From Castor canadensis (Eukaryota > Chordata > Mammalia > Rodentia > Castoridae), in the NCBI RefSeq assembly GCF_047511655.1, contig NC_133392.1:25496001-25560000 (forward strand): a DNA stretch of 64,000 nt, written 5' to 3'. How positions within the stretch are numbered: the first letter of the stretch is position 1; each line of letters opens with the position of its first letter. This document shows, in pieces, positions 49,601 through 61,065 of this stretch. The notes beneath the pieces were generated by a model. It was not told the DNA's origin. It did no database searches and saw nothing but the letters and a program-made list of their open reading frames with translations. Made by a program: the position numbers and the translations under genes.

Positions 49601-52600
49601 AATTTACCTAGAAGGCAGCTGTCAGATGGGTAAGGAATTAAGTTACCTAACTAGCAACAGCACTAAAATCCCCATCCTTTGTGTGAAAGAACAGTGGTTA
49701 TAACTAAATGGTCAGGCAGTGGACATACTCAAACTAAAAACTCCAAGGAGACAGACAGCATATGTCCACACAGAAACTTTAACACAATATTTATGGCAGC
49801 ATTGTTTATAATATTCCAAAAGTGAAACCAACCCAAATGTCCATGGACTAATGTACATCCACAGAGACAGACAGTAGATTAGAGGTTGCCAGGGATGGGA
49901 GGATAGGGAAGAAACGCAAGAAAATTTACAGTAAAGAGTCAGGCGTTTCTTTGAATATGATGAAAATGTTCGGAAATTAGATAATGGTGATGGTTGCAGA
50001 ACTCTGTGGATATACTAAACCCGCCTGACTTGTGCACTCAAAAAGGTGAATTTCATGATATATCAGTTATAACTCAAATAAAGCTGTTACAGAAATAGCT
50101 ACTAACAAGGAATTTAGTTTGTAGACATGTCAACTTGGATGCTAAAAAATAAATTTAGTTTATAGATAGTTTGTACTATATAAATATTATAGAGAATTCT
50201 TTTTAGTTAAGAATTAACCAGTTATGAACTTTCTTTCCCTGCTATCTTGGTGATATTAAAGCAGAAACAAACAATATGTAAATAATTTCATCACTGAAAT
50301 TATGAATTAATTAAAAATTAATGAACAACAGTAAAACTTAACCAGACAATACAATCTAATGGACAAAAATATCTTTTTTGTATAGAAGAAAGGACAGATT
50401 TAAAAAATTAAGATTATGGGTAAAATTTAATGGAGACATTATTGGACCTCATGCAAACTTCTACACAAAAAATACATAATTAAACTTGGCAACTTAGCCG
50501 AGCGCCCCTGCTCATGCCTATAATCTTAGTTACTCAGGAGACAAAGATCAGGAGGATCACAGTTCAAAGCAAGCCTGGACAAACAGTCCACGAGACACTA
50601 TCTCCAAAGTACCTAACACAAACAAGGGCTAGGAGTGGCTCAAGTGCTAGAGCACCTACCTAGCAAGCATGAGGCCCTGAGTTCAAACTCCAGTACCAGC
50701 AAAAAAACCCCAAAACAACAACAACAAAAACTTGGCAACATGAGAAGCTTTGCATGGAAAGCAGGTCAACGAATGCCAAGGGGCTAACAGAGGAAGTGTC
50801 CTATGGTCACAGGAAGATGAAGGCTCCAGTTGCTGGGCAGGTGCTCACTTCCCCGGAGCTAGTTCAGGATTATTTATGTCATCTCCTCACTTTTTCACTG
50901 GCTAGGAAGGCCCCAAGCAATAGCTGCAATAATGCATAAACATAGGAAGCCAGAATTAACGCAAAAATCCAAAGTACTAGAAAAATATGGCCAAATCTAG
51001 AAACTTATTTCACTGCATTGACCTGGATTTGACTACTTCCATAATGAAAATATTTTGAATGAAGTCTGTGGTGGCACCAAATCCCCTGAAAGGTTCTGCT
51101 GTGCTGAAATACACTGACATGGATAAAACGAAGCCTGGCTCTGTTGGAATGGAAAAGTCAATAATACCGTAAAAAAGAAGAAGAGTAAAAACTGTGTGCT
51201 GCATAGATTAATGTTTCTAGAAAATCTGCTTGAAGACAGGTTTAAAGTATGGATAGGCTAACATATCCCAATAGTTTTAAAATGTATTTCAATGTTCAGA
51301 ACAGAAAAGCAAGTGAGCAGGTTGCTGGTTCAATAATAAGAGCAGCAGTAATATATCTCAAAGAAGTGTAAAAAATATTGTAGAAAAATGTGAATATATA
51401 ACAATAGATCTTCAATCTTAATGAAATAGGATTTTTCAAAGAAAAAAATTTTAAAGTCATATAGGGCACTTATTTCAAAAGAAAAAATTGTCAGGTTTTA
51501 AGAGCATAATATTTAAAATGAGCCTTTTGCTTGGCTATAACATGAATGATTGTACTTTGAAATCTTAGCTTTTTTTATCACTCAGAAAGATCATGTGTAC
51601 TTAATATATCTGTAGCTCACCCAAAATTCTAATTGTACAAAGCCATGTGAAAGAGTTACATAAGTGAGAAGATTATTTCTATCTGAATTATTCTGACCAA
51701 TTTCAATTTCACTAGAATCTTCTGAAGTCCCTATATTAATATTTAGAGGAATACATCAAATAATTCACGTCTACTGGTCATGTTTTTGGATTCTGATATT
51801 ACATACATGTTAGCATAGAGCTAACATTCTTGTTAACGTTCTTTTTTACTGGGGTTTGAACTCCAGGCCTCATGCTTGCTAGACAAGCATTCTACCATTG
51901 AGCCACCCCTCCAGCCCTTTTGTGGTGATTATTTTTAGATAAGGTGTCACTTTATGCCTGGGAGAGCCTGGACCAGATCCTCCGATCTCTACTTCCCTGG
52001 TAACTGAGATGCCAGGTGCGTGCCACCACACCCTGCCATTGGTGAAATAGAGTCTTAAGAACTTCTTTGCCTGGGCTGGTCTTGAGCCAGCATTCTCCTA
52101 ACTTCTGCCTCCTAAGTGGGTAGGATTACAGGCTGGAGCCATCACGCCCAACCGCTTGTCAACATTCTCTGGGATAAAAGCTACAGTCAAATTTGTTGGG
52201 ACAGTGCTGAATGCTCAGTAGCCCTCCAATAGATCAGTGACAACTACCTGAACCTGGGCTGGTCAACAACAGGTATTTCTGGGGCTCAGTTACTAAAGAT
52301 AAATGAAATGTGTTATTCTGTAATGCATGGGAGCTGTCCAATTGTCCACGCCTCTTCCCAGCACATTGATAACTTAAAATCAGCCTTGGTGGGAGGGTTT
52401 ACCCCACTGAAATTGGCAAATGCTACAAAGATTTTTTTCCTTACTTCTTTATTCAGAGAGTTGTGAAACATTTATCACTCACCACCCTGCTGGTTATATG
52501 TCTAATCTTTCCAGTTAAAGGTCTAGCCAGTAAAACCAACTCAAAGATCTTATACAGCCCAGGTATCACTCTGTTAACCTGTCTCCACACAGATATCCCA

Positions 52601-53441
52601 TTAACACCTCAAACTGAGCAAAATGAATCCTCCCTCCAAATTTGAGTGAGAAGAATTTACTGGCCACAAAGTTGGAAAACGACCTTAATTGTTCCATATT
52701 CTATCTCATCTTACTGCCTTAAAACCTCTCCAATCAAATCCCATCTCCAACTGTCTTTACCATGGTCCAATGGCCACTCTGTTCCATCCTCCACACCATT
52801 GATAGGCTGAGCATTTTAAAAAGCAAGAAGGAACTGCCCGTTTCATGCCTGACTGCCTTCGATTATTCTCCATCAACTTCAGCATCAAGTGCAAATTCCT
52901 TGGCACAGTGGAAAAGGTCCATTGCTTTCCAACTCTGATCTACCCTATGCCTCTGACTGATCTTTGGAGAGTCAATAGTGCATTCTCCACACCTTCTGCA
53001 TGTCTTTAGCCTCACACTGTTAAGTGGGTTTTAACCATCTACCTCCTGCTGTAGAACTAAACCTCAATGAGGTCTCTAATTTTTGCATTCCTAGTACTTG
53101 GTTCACAGCCTGCATCAAGAGACCACCCTGACTAATAGAATTTGTAGAATTGGCCTGAGAAGATTGTTGGAAAGACTGGGTGAGATGGTATATCAAAAGC
53201 ACCTGCAGCAAAATACTGGCTGAATTGTTCTGGGAAAGAACCAAAACTGAAGAAGCGCTGTACCTACACCATAATTTTTTTTTATGTTCATTCAGCAATC
53301 TGTAATTTACACAGTACATCCACCATCTAAAGGCAGAGTAGGAGGGAGACAGATAAAAATGTGTTTCAGACTGAGGGTGTAGCTCAAGTGGTAGAGCACT
53401 TGCTTAGCAAGCCACAGGCCCTGCCTGAATTCAATCCTCAG

Positions 53442-53484
<43 letters not shown>

Positions 53485-56400
53485 TGTTTTTATTATCCTT
53501 GAATTCAAAGAGTTTTGTTTCTCCAGCTCTTTTCTCTGGCCCAGCATTTATTTGTCTGTGAGAAGGTAACCAGGTATGATGACATCAGTTCAGGTGATCA
53601 TTTTTTAAAAGGATCTTAAGAATTTTCTGTTGGCAAGAGTTTTCAAACTTGTTTTTTTTGTTGTTGTTGTTAAAAAAAACCCAGCTGTTTCCTTCCTTGC
53701 CAGAATACTACCTTACTAGACATATCTTGTTCATCACTGGTTAAAGATAGTGCTGGTGTCTACCAGGTCTTGTCGAAGGTTCTAGAATCCAGTTAAGTCA
53801 CACCTAAGATTCAAGTCTCCTTCCACCACACCATATTGCCTCAGGGTCAAGACCTCAGGACCAAAGGTTGATCTTTCTTCGGCATGATAACTAATCGTCC
53901 ATAAATACTGAAACTCTACAACTCTAAGACAGGAAATGAAGTGTACATAAATGTAATGTGCTCCCACTTGAGAAAGGTTAAGTGGAAGAGTGTTAATAGT
54001 TAGTATTCCCTTAAGAAGGTAAAAATAGGATTTCCTGGCTGCCAATAAAGGAACAATCCACCCAAAAAAGGAATTTATCAGTTTCTGGAACAAAGATAAA
54101 AGAGGTCAAAGAGCCACCTTCCAGATAATTCTAGAGGCAAGGGGTAAGCAGTAAGGAGCTCCATTTCTTCCAAGGTAATGAAGAACTTAGTGGGAGAGAT
54201 TGCTCTTCATCCACCATATCCACTTCCCTTCTTCTTTAATCACACAACACTGATTTTATTCAAGCTATCTCAGCAAACAAATTCCCTAGCCTCCTCTGCA
54301 GATAGCTATGTCCTATGACTAAATCTGGCCAAGGAGATATAAGCAGTCATTGGATTTCAGGGAAAGTCCTTTAAAGGGATATAGCCATTTGCCAGTTTTT
54401 AATTCTGTTCTCCTTTGCAGAGACTGGAACAGGGAGGCAATGGCTACAGTTCCAGCAGCTATCTTATCTTCTGGTCGAGGGAATAGGTAATTGGGGTTTG
54501 AACTCAGGGCCTCATGTTTGCTGGCAGGCACTCCAACATTTGAGTCATGCTCCCAGGCCTACCTTGTCATTTTGAGAATGATAACCTTGCACTAAAGATG
54601 ACAGAACAAAAGAGAGAAAAAACCTCGGTTCTTGGCAACTTCATAAGGAAACCAGCAAAATAATCCTGAAGTGACTACCTCTAGCTTTTTTATGTGAGAG
54701 AATAAACCCTTATAAGATAAATTTATAGCAGTTAGGTCCCACACCATCCGTGACCTATAACTCAGCCTTATTGGCAAAAGTCACAGAAGTCACACGACAA
54801 TACTTAGGGAACATGGTAACCCAGGAAAGGAATCATTCATTACAAGTCCTGCCTCCTCCTTGCCAGATATTCAAGAATGATTCCAAAGCAGGTGAGTGGA
54901 GCAGGTGATGAGAAGGTAGACTTTATCAGTCTGGCAAGAAAAATAAGCCTCTGAAAGCAGGTGTCAGCGACCAGATGGAGATCCTGCATGGCCTGGTCCC
55001 CTTTCATACCTCTCCCAGGTTGCAGAATTCCTGCCGCAGGGCTCCCTTCAGATCAGCACATTCTCTCCCGCATCTCAGTGCTACCAGACACTCCTTGGTC
55101 AAATGTGGGACCTAGTCAGAGGACACAGATTCTTAGTGAAGACATCTATGGAAACTCCATGATCCCCTCTGCCCAAAGATGTGGTGAAGGCTTTGTACCT
55201 CCAACACGACAAGCCGGCACCCATATACCCGACCTCAGCCCCCTGCACAGAGCATCATGTTATCGCTGTGCTTCCAGGAACCCATGTCTCACAGCACTCT
55301 GGTCAAACCAGGCACTTTAACAGGGGCTCCCCGGTGCACCATTGTAGATCATCTGCTCTCCTGCTGTGCATTCTTTAGGCAGGACACTTAACCTCTCTAA
55401 ACTTCAGTGTTCTCATCTGAAAGATGGATACAGTACCACCTCAAAGAGCAACCATGGGAGGAAATAAGTTAGCCTCTAAAAAGAGTTCTAAGTCCTCAAG
55501 TATGTCAGTTATTACTATCATTGAGTTATTTTTATTTCTTTCCAAGGGGACTCATTCACATTTCTCCATCACTTGTTCCCCCATTACCAAGAGCTTCCCC
55601 TTCCTTTCTATTCTTCACTTTCCTAGCAGGTGGCACTCTTGCCCTATCTAAAAGGTAATCCCCTTCCATGCATAATCTCCTCACTCTGACATTTTGTACC
55701 TGAAGCCCTAGAAATACTCCCTTTAAAGGATCACCAACTGTCAATTCTTTCAGCATTCTTATTTCAAGTTGCATGGTCATTTCCATGTTGTAACCACACC
55801 TCCCTAGACTGCTAGTTGAAATGGAAAAGTACGTAGCAGTAGTTAAGCCTGCAGCCTTGGCTATCAATGGCCACATTCTACTCTAATCCTATGCCAGTTA
55901 CTCTGCTGAGGCTCATGGGATATTAAAATGAAACAATGTTCTAAATGATTTGACTTTAGAATGGGTTGAAATTTGAGAGCTACATGAAGGAAAATTGAGT
56001 ATGAGTGGCTCTTTATAATTACACATACCTTACAAAATAGCTCCAATAACATCTTTTGGCGAGCTCGTTCATAAGGGTCATGTGGAAACAGCTTCCTTCC
56101 AGGGTACGCATCATCCAGGTACTCACACGCGATGATGGAGTCATAGATCAGTTGACATTGGCTGTTCTCTAGGACAGGAATTTGGCCAAAAGGGTGTTTT
56201 GTATAGTACCAGTCAGGCTTATTTCTCAGGTTAATGTTGATAATTTCATGTCTTTGAAAGCAAAGAGAAAGAAGACTGAATAAAAATAGGAAGCATATAG
56301 AGGCAGACAATCTTGAAAACAAAAACAATCAATTTATAAAATTAAGAATTAGAATTACAGTAGCTTTTAAAGTTTAAGTTGTATGAAAAATCTGTAACAT

Positions 56401-57284
56401 CACAGTCTTCATTTCTGCAGTGAGAGGTATTAGATGTTTTTAATGGTGGGAAGTTGAGGGGGCAGGAGTGAAAGAAAGATGGAGGAACAAATCAGAAAAT
56501 GTTGGCTGCAATGGAAAAACAGAACAGAGTTGACCTAAGATTCCTAGGGTAGGGACGGAGGCCACATTGGAGGAAGCAGTCAGAGAAACCTCAACAGCTT
56601 TGGCTGTGTCATTCCTAAACATCAGTGGGAGGGAACCAGTTCACCAAAGCCGTCATTCAGTTTTCTCTGCATCATCCGAAAGTTTTATGGATAGATAAGC
56701 TCAGAAAAGTACTCTGCATTTCAGGGGTGCCTGCAAAACCCCATCTTTTGCTATTTATTGACTTTGCATTGGAAAAAAAAGACCAGAAGGCCCTTCCAAG
56801 ATCTGCAGGTGCCCCAGATTTTCGTATTTCCTCCCCAATTGAGCCTGGGCTTGCTCAGGTCACACTTGGCTCAGGTTCTCACCTGATGCCTTTAGCCCTG
56901 AGGACCAGGCGTGCCCTGTGTGAGTAGGGGCAGAACCTCATGCTGTACAGGCGGATCACACCTTCTGGAACTGGCATTGGGGGGCAGCTTCCTGAAGGTA
57001 AAGGGAGGGACAGAGACAGATGCCAGTTAGCTAGTGGGGCAGAGAGGCTCATTCACTTCCCCCAGATTCCAGGAGGTCTCTGCATGCACCACTTCCAAGT
57101 CCTGGAGATGACACTTTTGCACATAGCTTTTGTGCAGGGGAGCCCTCCAATTCCCTCCTCCCTCCACTGATCTATAAGCAAAGACTGGGTAGTCAGCATC
57201 CCTTGTCACGTGGCACCCCCAGTCTGAGGGCAGGGGTGAGGAGGACTCACCTCTCTTCAAGGCCCTGGTTGCATCTCCAGACAT
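43522..57284 (-). CDS. GSTO2: Glutathione S-transferase omega-2, complete gene in six coding exons
   Basis: Coding exons on the minus strand are 57284-57251, 56991-56883, 56251-56029, 55111-55010, 44534-44428 and 43681-43522. All introns are GT-AG and the total is 735 nt, giving 244 aa plus stop. Omega GSTs use glutathione as thioltransferases and dehydroascorbate reductases in the cytosol; GSTO2 is the strongest dehydroascorbate reductase of the family. The N-terminal thioredoxin-like domain has MRFCPYSHR with catalytic Cys32, the cis-proline motif QIPVLE (Pro73), and the glutathione-contacting Asp85-Ser86 (Glu-Ser in human GSTO2, from memory). The C-terminal helical domain contains [15 protein letters not shown] and [33 protein letters not shown]. 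The C-terminus reads NAFDFGLVC, one residue longer than human GLC. All exon phases agree, so the gene looks functional. GSTO1 is unlikely because the sequence matches GSTO2 in every exon. Confidence 0.96.
44428..44534 (-). CDS. GSTO2: GSTO2 coding exon 5
   Basis: Encodes [20 protein letters not shown] through [13 protein letters not shown] plus two bases of Asp. It is 107 nt long, with acceptor tatttctag and donor GA|GTAAGA. The FGG..SMVDY..WPW..R motif is the omega H-site/dimer core. Confidence 0.95.
45640..45860 (+). repeat. MIR-like fragment
   Basis: TTCTCACATGCAAAATGCTG with surrounding MIR-like layout. Diverged. Confidence 0.5.
47382..47407 (-). promoter_or_regulatory. CTCF-like motif within an inverted repeat
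   Basis: The minus strand of 47381-47397 reads TGGCCACCAGGGGGAGC, a good CTCF core. CTCCCCCTG and CAGGGGGAG form perfect 9-base arms around an 8-base spacer. Confidence 0.5.
48325..48525 (+). repeat. B1+ID composite SINE
   Basis: GCCAGGCACCAGTGGTTTAC and GGAGGATCAAGATTCGGAG, then an ID unit GGTGGAGTGGCTCAAGATG with CAAACCCCAGTACTG and an A tail. Confidence 0.85.
48560..48690 (+). repeat. B1+ID composite SINE, shortened
   Basis: Starts inside the B1 unit (GCTGCTTGGGAGGTAGAGAT) and ends with the ID 3' part and a long A tail. Confidence 0.8.
48848..48935 (+). repeat. ID-like SINE
   Basis: GGGCTACAGTGCTTGCCTAA, GGCCCTGGGTTCAATCCCCA and an A tail. Confidence 0.9.
49005..49360. repeat. Possible old LINE fragment
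   Basis: GTATCTCTCCATACAGTTTT, GCCATTCTCCATCTAATGG and AATAATGTTGGCCTAATAAA resemble diverged LINE sequence. Weak assignment. Confidence 0.35.
49770..50100 (+). repeat. L1M 3'-end fragment
   Basis: CAATATTTATGGCAGCATTG, AACCCAAATGTCCATGGAC, GGTTGCCAGGGATGGGAGG and AACTCAAATAAAGCTGTTA follow the 3' end of old mammalian L1 elements. Confidence 0.8.
50495..50715 (+). repeat. B1+ID composite SINE
   Basis: GCTCATGCCTATAATCTTAG and GATCAGGAGGATCACAGTTC, then ID unit AGGAGTGGCTCAAGTGCTAG ending CAAACTCCAGTACCAGC. Confidence 0.9.
51845..52157 (-). repeat. B1-B1-ID multimeric SINE
   Basis: Reversed ID part (TACTGGGGTTTGAACTCCAG) followed by two reversed B1-like units ending CACCACACCCTGCC and CCATCACGCCCAACC. 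Confidence 0.85.
53368..53440 (+). repeat. ID-like SINE
   Basis: GGGTGTAGCTCAAGTGGTAG and ACTTGCTTAGCAAGCCACAG. Its 3' tail has become the CA run that follows. Confidence 0.85.
53444..53483. repeat. (AC)n microsatellite
   Basis: About 20 AC units at the tail of an ID SINE. Confidence 0.98.
54487..54562 (-). repeat. ID-like SINE
   Basis: Reversed ID: TTGGGGTTTGAACTCAGGGC and GGCAGGCACTCCAACATTTG. Confidence 0.85.
55010..55111 (-). CDS. GSTO2: GSTO2 coding exon 4
   Basis: Encodes 34 in-phase codons, [20 protein letters not shown] through QEFCNLGE, which align with human GSTO2 exon content. The acceptor is ctctgactag and the donor GAG|GTATGA. Confidence 0.95.
55365..55470 (+). repeat. MIR-like fragment
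   Basis: GGACACTTAACCTCTCTAAA and CTTCAGTGTTCTCATCTGAA match the MIR core. Confidence 0.65.
56029..56251 (-). CDS. GSTO2: GSTO2 coding exon 3
   Basis: Encodes [20 protein letters not shown] and onward to [14 protein letters not shown]. It includes cis-Pro73 and the glutathione-contacting Asp85-Ser86. The acceptor is gctttcaaag and the donor AAG|GTATGT. Confidence 0.97.
56883..56991 (-). CDS. GSTO2: GSTO2 coding exon 2 (catalytic cysteine)
   Basis: Encodes Gly12 to Arg48: [20 protein letters not shown], then [16 protein letters not shown]. Cys32 is the omega-class mixed-disulfide cysteine. The acceptor is taccttcag and the donor AG|GTGAGA. Confidence 0.95.
57251..57284 (-). CDS. GSTO2: GSTO2 coding exon 1 (start codon)
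   Basis: Encodes [11 protein letters not shown] plus the first base of Gly12 and ends in [17 protein letters not shown] is the family N-terminus. The exon probably begins at 57373 after a GGGGCACAG acceptor, giving 89 bases of 5' UTR. An upstream in-frame ATG exists in that UTR, but only the 57284 ATG matches the known start. Confidence 0.93.
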
Positions 57285-57593
57285 GGTTTCTAGGTATTTG
57301 CGTTGCACCCAGCACTCACAGTCACTGTCTCTGTGGCTCACAGCCAAGTGCTGCTCCAAGGACAGCTGCACTCCTGTGCCCCTCCTGCCCCCAAATCAAC
57401 TTTAACGACTGGACTCTGGTGGGGCAGAGAGGAAGAGATCTGGGGCAGGAGCTAGAATAACTTAACCTGGGGTGACATCACCCCAGATTTTGAAGCCCAA
57501 GTAGGGGCAAGCAAAAGAAAATAAAACCTTGAAAAATGCCCTTTGCTTTAGACATGTCTGATGGGGCCTCCTCCACATCAAGAATCAGTGGAA

Positions 57594-57740
57594 GCCAAGT
57601 GTGGTGACACATACCTGTAATCCCAGTATTTAGGAGGCTGTGGCAGGAGGATCACAAGTTCAAGGCCAGCCTGGACTACATAGTGAGTTCCAGGCCAGGC
57701 TGGGCTACATAAGGAGACCATGTATCAAACAAAACAACAA
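57594..57740 (+). repeat. B1 SINE with internal duplication
   Basis: CCTGTAATCCCAGTATTTAG and then two versions of the CCAGCCTGGACTACATA block (57665 and 57691 regions), the short internal duplication known from mature B1. Confidence 0.9.
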
Positions 57741-57894
57741 TTTAAAAAATTCTGTGAAAGAATGGGCATTTAAACCCCAACATGCATTTCAAGGACAGTT
57801 AATAAAAATTGGCAAGGGTAGCTTTCTCTTTCCCATTCTGAGCTCTCCTCTTCTGTCACTTAGACAAGTGGCTGCATCTTCGACATGACTGCAG

Positions 57895-58050
57895 CTTTTT
57901 TTTAAATTGTTGTGCTGGGTGGGGGTACATTGTGGCATTTACAAAAGTTCTCACAATATATCAAATATATCATACTTGAATTCACCTCCTCTACCATTCT
58001 CCTTTATCCCCTCCTCTCCTTTCTTTTCAAAATGACCAAACTTTCTCATA
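57895..58050 (+). repeat. L1 3'-end fragment
   Basis: GGGGGTACATTGTGGCATTT and TATCATACTTGAATTCACC parallel the piece at 3720-3840. Confidence 0.45.
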
Positions 58051-58289
58051 ATTTCCAAGAAGACATGTTCTAATTGCTAAGAACACATTACCATCAGTCC
58101 AGCAATACAGAGGCCTTTTGCACGGTGGAGGAGGTAGCTGGCCTTGACCTTGACACTGATAAGCTGAGCTCTTGAATTTTAGCAGATGAAAAAGAATTTC
58201 TTTAATTTTCCAGGACTGAGCTGAGTGGAAATTGCTTGCAAAAGCATTTTATGGGACTGACACATAATGAAGGAAAGAAAAGTGTTATG

Positions 58290-58400
58290 CACCTCACTGA
58301 CACCTTGTTTGCATCTCACAACAACAGTTAGGCAGCTAGTGCTATTCCTACTTTACAAAATCAGAAACTGAGCCAGACAAATAACATTATTTACCCAAAA
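58290..58400 (-). repeat. MIR-like fragment
   Basis: CCTACTTTACAAAATCAGAA and ACTGAGCCAGACAAATAAC follow the reversed MIR core. Confidence 0.5.
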
Positions 58401-58844
58401 TGACTAGTTTAGACTTTAAAAGTCCGAAGACTGACTCATTGTCTTGGCATCTAAAATGGAGACAGTGTGGAAGAGAAGGCATATTCCCAAAAAAAGAAAT
58501 AGCACATACTGGCTGCCCAGTGATGGCTAGTAAACTCTAAATATCTTTTATTAAAATGAAAGAGTCTCATTGTGTGGCTTATAAATATCAGGCACCTGTT
58601 GGCCTTCGTAATTCTATTCTGGAACTTCTTGGTTTGTAGTGTTAACTTTTTTCTACAGAATAACAATAACAGAAAATGGAGGAGCACCAGAAAAAAAATC
58701 ATAGAAAAATCTTCAGAATAGTGACTCAACTACATTTTTTAACTAAATCATTCAGTAATTTCTTATGAGACAAGCATAGATAATAGTATGACATGTGTGG
58801 TTGCTGTATACGAATTGAAGAATAGCAAAAATGTTTGAATCAAG

Positions 58845-58932
58845 GGACTGGTAGAGTGGCTCAAGTGGTAGAGCACCTGCCTAGCAAGCATGAGGACCTG
58901 AGTTCAAACTTCAGTACCACAAAAAAAAAAGT
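58845..58932 (+). repeat. ID-like SINE
   Basis: AGAGTGGCTCAAGTGGTAGA, CCTGCCTAGCAAGCATGAGG and CAAACTTCAGTACCAC with an A tail. Little diverged, so probably young. Confidence 0.92.
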
Positions 58933-59289
58933 TTGAATCAATGCTTAGAAAAGCATAAGTGTCAGCCAGAAATCCGCTGTTAGAGAAGACAAATGGGTGC
59001 TTGACTTGATATGCTAACACTTTTCATTTTGGAAAATAAAGTTATAGAAAATTATACTCTGGAACTAATTTTGATCAAGAAGGACACACTGGTTGATAAA
59101 ATAGAAACAAGGAACTTAACCATGTCATGTTAGAGCACCTGGTAGATAAGGAGATGACTTCTGGGCAGAAATTTGTGTCTCTCACATAAATAAAGAAGAT
59201 TTCAAACAGTGAAGAAAAATATATCCAGATTCTAAAAGGGAAGGCCATAAAAGGAAAGTGGGATCCCCAAATCAAAATAAACTATTGCT

Positions 59290-59420
59290 TCACGTGTATG
59301 AGTCCATTTAGCCCTTACAATGGTCCCATAGACATTCTATTATCAGGCCAGCTTAAAAGATGAGTAAACTGAGACTGGCAAGGGTGAGCACTTGTCAAAA
59401 GTCTCCCAACTAGTAGGAGA
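59290..59420 (-). repeat. MIR-like fragment
   Basis: AAAGATGAGTAAACTGAGAC and CACTTGTCAAAAGTCTCCCA resemble the reversed MIR core. Confidence 0.5.
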
Positions 59421-59589
59421 AAAGGGAGGATTAGGAACTCTGGAAGTTTCACACTGAGGGCAACAATCTCAACCAGTAGCATAGTCTTCACCAGATACAA
59501 TGGACTGAAAGGTCACCACTTTTCTCCAGACAGTGGGAGATTGGGGTGATCTGGTTTCAACTACTCAATTCTACCCTTCTAGGGTAAAA

Positions 59590-60020
59590 ACAGTCATAAA
59601 TGATACGTGAGTGTGGCTGTGTGCCAGTAAAACTTTATTGATGGACACTGAACTTGAATTTCAAATATTTTAATATCCTTTGTTGTTAGAGCAGCTTTAG
59701 GTTCACAGCAATGTTGAGCAGAACATACAGAAATTTCCTACATACCCCAACTCCACATACGCACAACTTCCTACACCAACATCTCAACCACAGTGATCCA
59801 TTTGTTACAATCTGATGAACACACAATGACACCTTACTACTCAAAGCCCATAGCTTACCTATCCTTCACTTTTAATGAATTTCATATAATTTTCATGTCA
59901 CAAGTTCTGATTTGTGTTTTGATATTTTTCTCAACCATTGAAACATTTAAAAGCCATTCATAGCTTTTTGATCTGTACAAAAACCAGCAGTTGGCTAGAT
60001 TTAGCCTGATGGCATTAATT
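59590..60020 (+). repeat. hAT-type DNA transposon remnant, interrupted
   Basis: The left part (AGTGTGGCTGTGTGCCAGTA, AAACTTTATTGATGGACACT) and right part (ATTTCATATAATTTTCATG, GCAGTTGGCTAGATTTAGCC) belong to one Charlie-like repeat split by an L1 piece. Confidence 0.5.
59668..59872 (-). repeat. L1M fragment inside the hAT remnant
   Basis: GAGCAGCTTTAGGTTCACAG, TTGAGCAGAACATACAGAAA and TTGTTACAATCTGATGAACA match a common old L1 3' segment in reverse. GAATTTCA occurs on both sides. Confidence 0.6.
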
Positions 60021-60192
60021 TGGCCATGCTTGGTCTATATTCAATGATTGAGCTATCTATGACCAAACAGGGAATTCTAGTTGTAAATTAAAATGTTCTA
60101 CTATGCCCAGAGAGGATGCATTGCCAACGTTTTTCTCTTTATTGGAGGAAATTAAATCTAACAGTGGGAAAATGTTCATTAAAAGTATACCT

Positions 60193-60305
60193 GAGCTGGG
60201 AATGGAGGTGTGCAGCTGTAATCCCAGCACTCAGGAGGCAGAGGCAGGAGGATTGGGAGTTTGAGGTCAGCTCAGGCTGCATAATGAGACCTTTCTGAAG
60301 ACAAC
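60193..60305 (+). repeat. B1-like SINE
   Basis: GCTGTAATCCCAGCACTCAG and GAGGCAGAGGCAGGAGGATT. Confidence 0.9.
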
Positions 60306-61065
60306 ATCAACAGGAAGAAGTATGTGGGAGGTCAAGTTCTGAAATGCAAGTCTATTTGGTGCAGTTGGGGAGAAATGACAAAGGGATGGAAACTGTTCTT
60401 CCTCTGATAGAGGCAATATAGTGTACAGAGTTGTACTCTATTTATATACTCTATTTATATGTTTGTTTTGAAGAAAGAAAATGTACCTTACATTTTTCAG
60501 TAAAATTTTTCTTGCCAGTGTCTTATGGTGCCAGAAACTAGAGGACATTCCTCTTACTATTTCAGAAGGCCATGTTACATGAAAGATTACATTACCTGGT
60601 GTTCTGTTATTACTCACTGAATTTAAAGAGTGAGAAAAATGGGGAAAGGCTCTATTCTCCAATGTGCCTACATTCAGGAGTTGTTTCCAGGAAATGAGGA
60701 TCATAGAGAATCCTGTGTTCTAGGGAAGATGTTTTGGGGGCATATTAAATAAGATTACTAAAATGACCCAGCAGGGGGGGGACTTTATTTTCCCACTAGG
60801 GAAAGCGGGGCTAAAGGAGACGTTCAAAGGATTTAGTTTTCTTTTCCTACCCTTGTTTCTCCTTTTTACAATTTGAGGAATCAAAGAAAATATTTTTACA
60901 CATTTTGATATATTAAAATAAGCAAATGCAAAATTTCAAGATTCATACATTAGCAACTAAAATATTTATAAAAATCAAACAAAACACACTGAATTTAGGA
61001 AAGGAGCAACAACACCTCCTACTAAATTCCAGGCATAATAGTGGTGTAGTTGAAAAGATGAATAT

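Larger units (their letters stand above)
44535..55009 (-). other. GSTO2: GSTO2 intron between coding exons 4 and 5 (10.5 kb)
   Basis: The largest GSTO2 intron holds a CTCF-like palindrome at 47382-47407, a head-to-tail SINE cluster at 48.3-48.9 kb, L1 fragments at 49.0-50.1 kb, further SINEs at 50.5, 51.9, 53.4 and 54.5 kb, and a (CA)n run. The AT-rich stretch 50.8-51.8 kb and 52.2-53.3 kb show nothing I can assign. Confidence 0.85.

Noticed and set aside
54961-55320. 119-aa plus-strand frame
   Set aside because: It is the antisense shadow of GSTO2 coding exon 4.
55864-56328. 154-aa minus-strand frame taken as one exon
   Set aside because: Only 56251-56029 is coding (GSTO2 exon 3); the flanks read into introns beyond clear splice sites.
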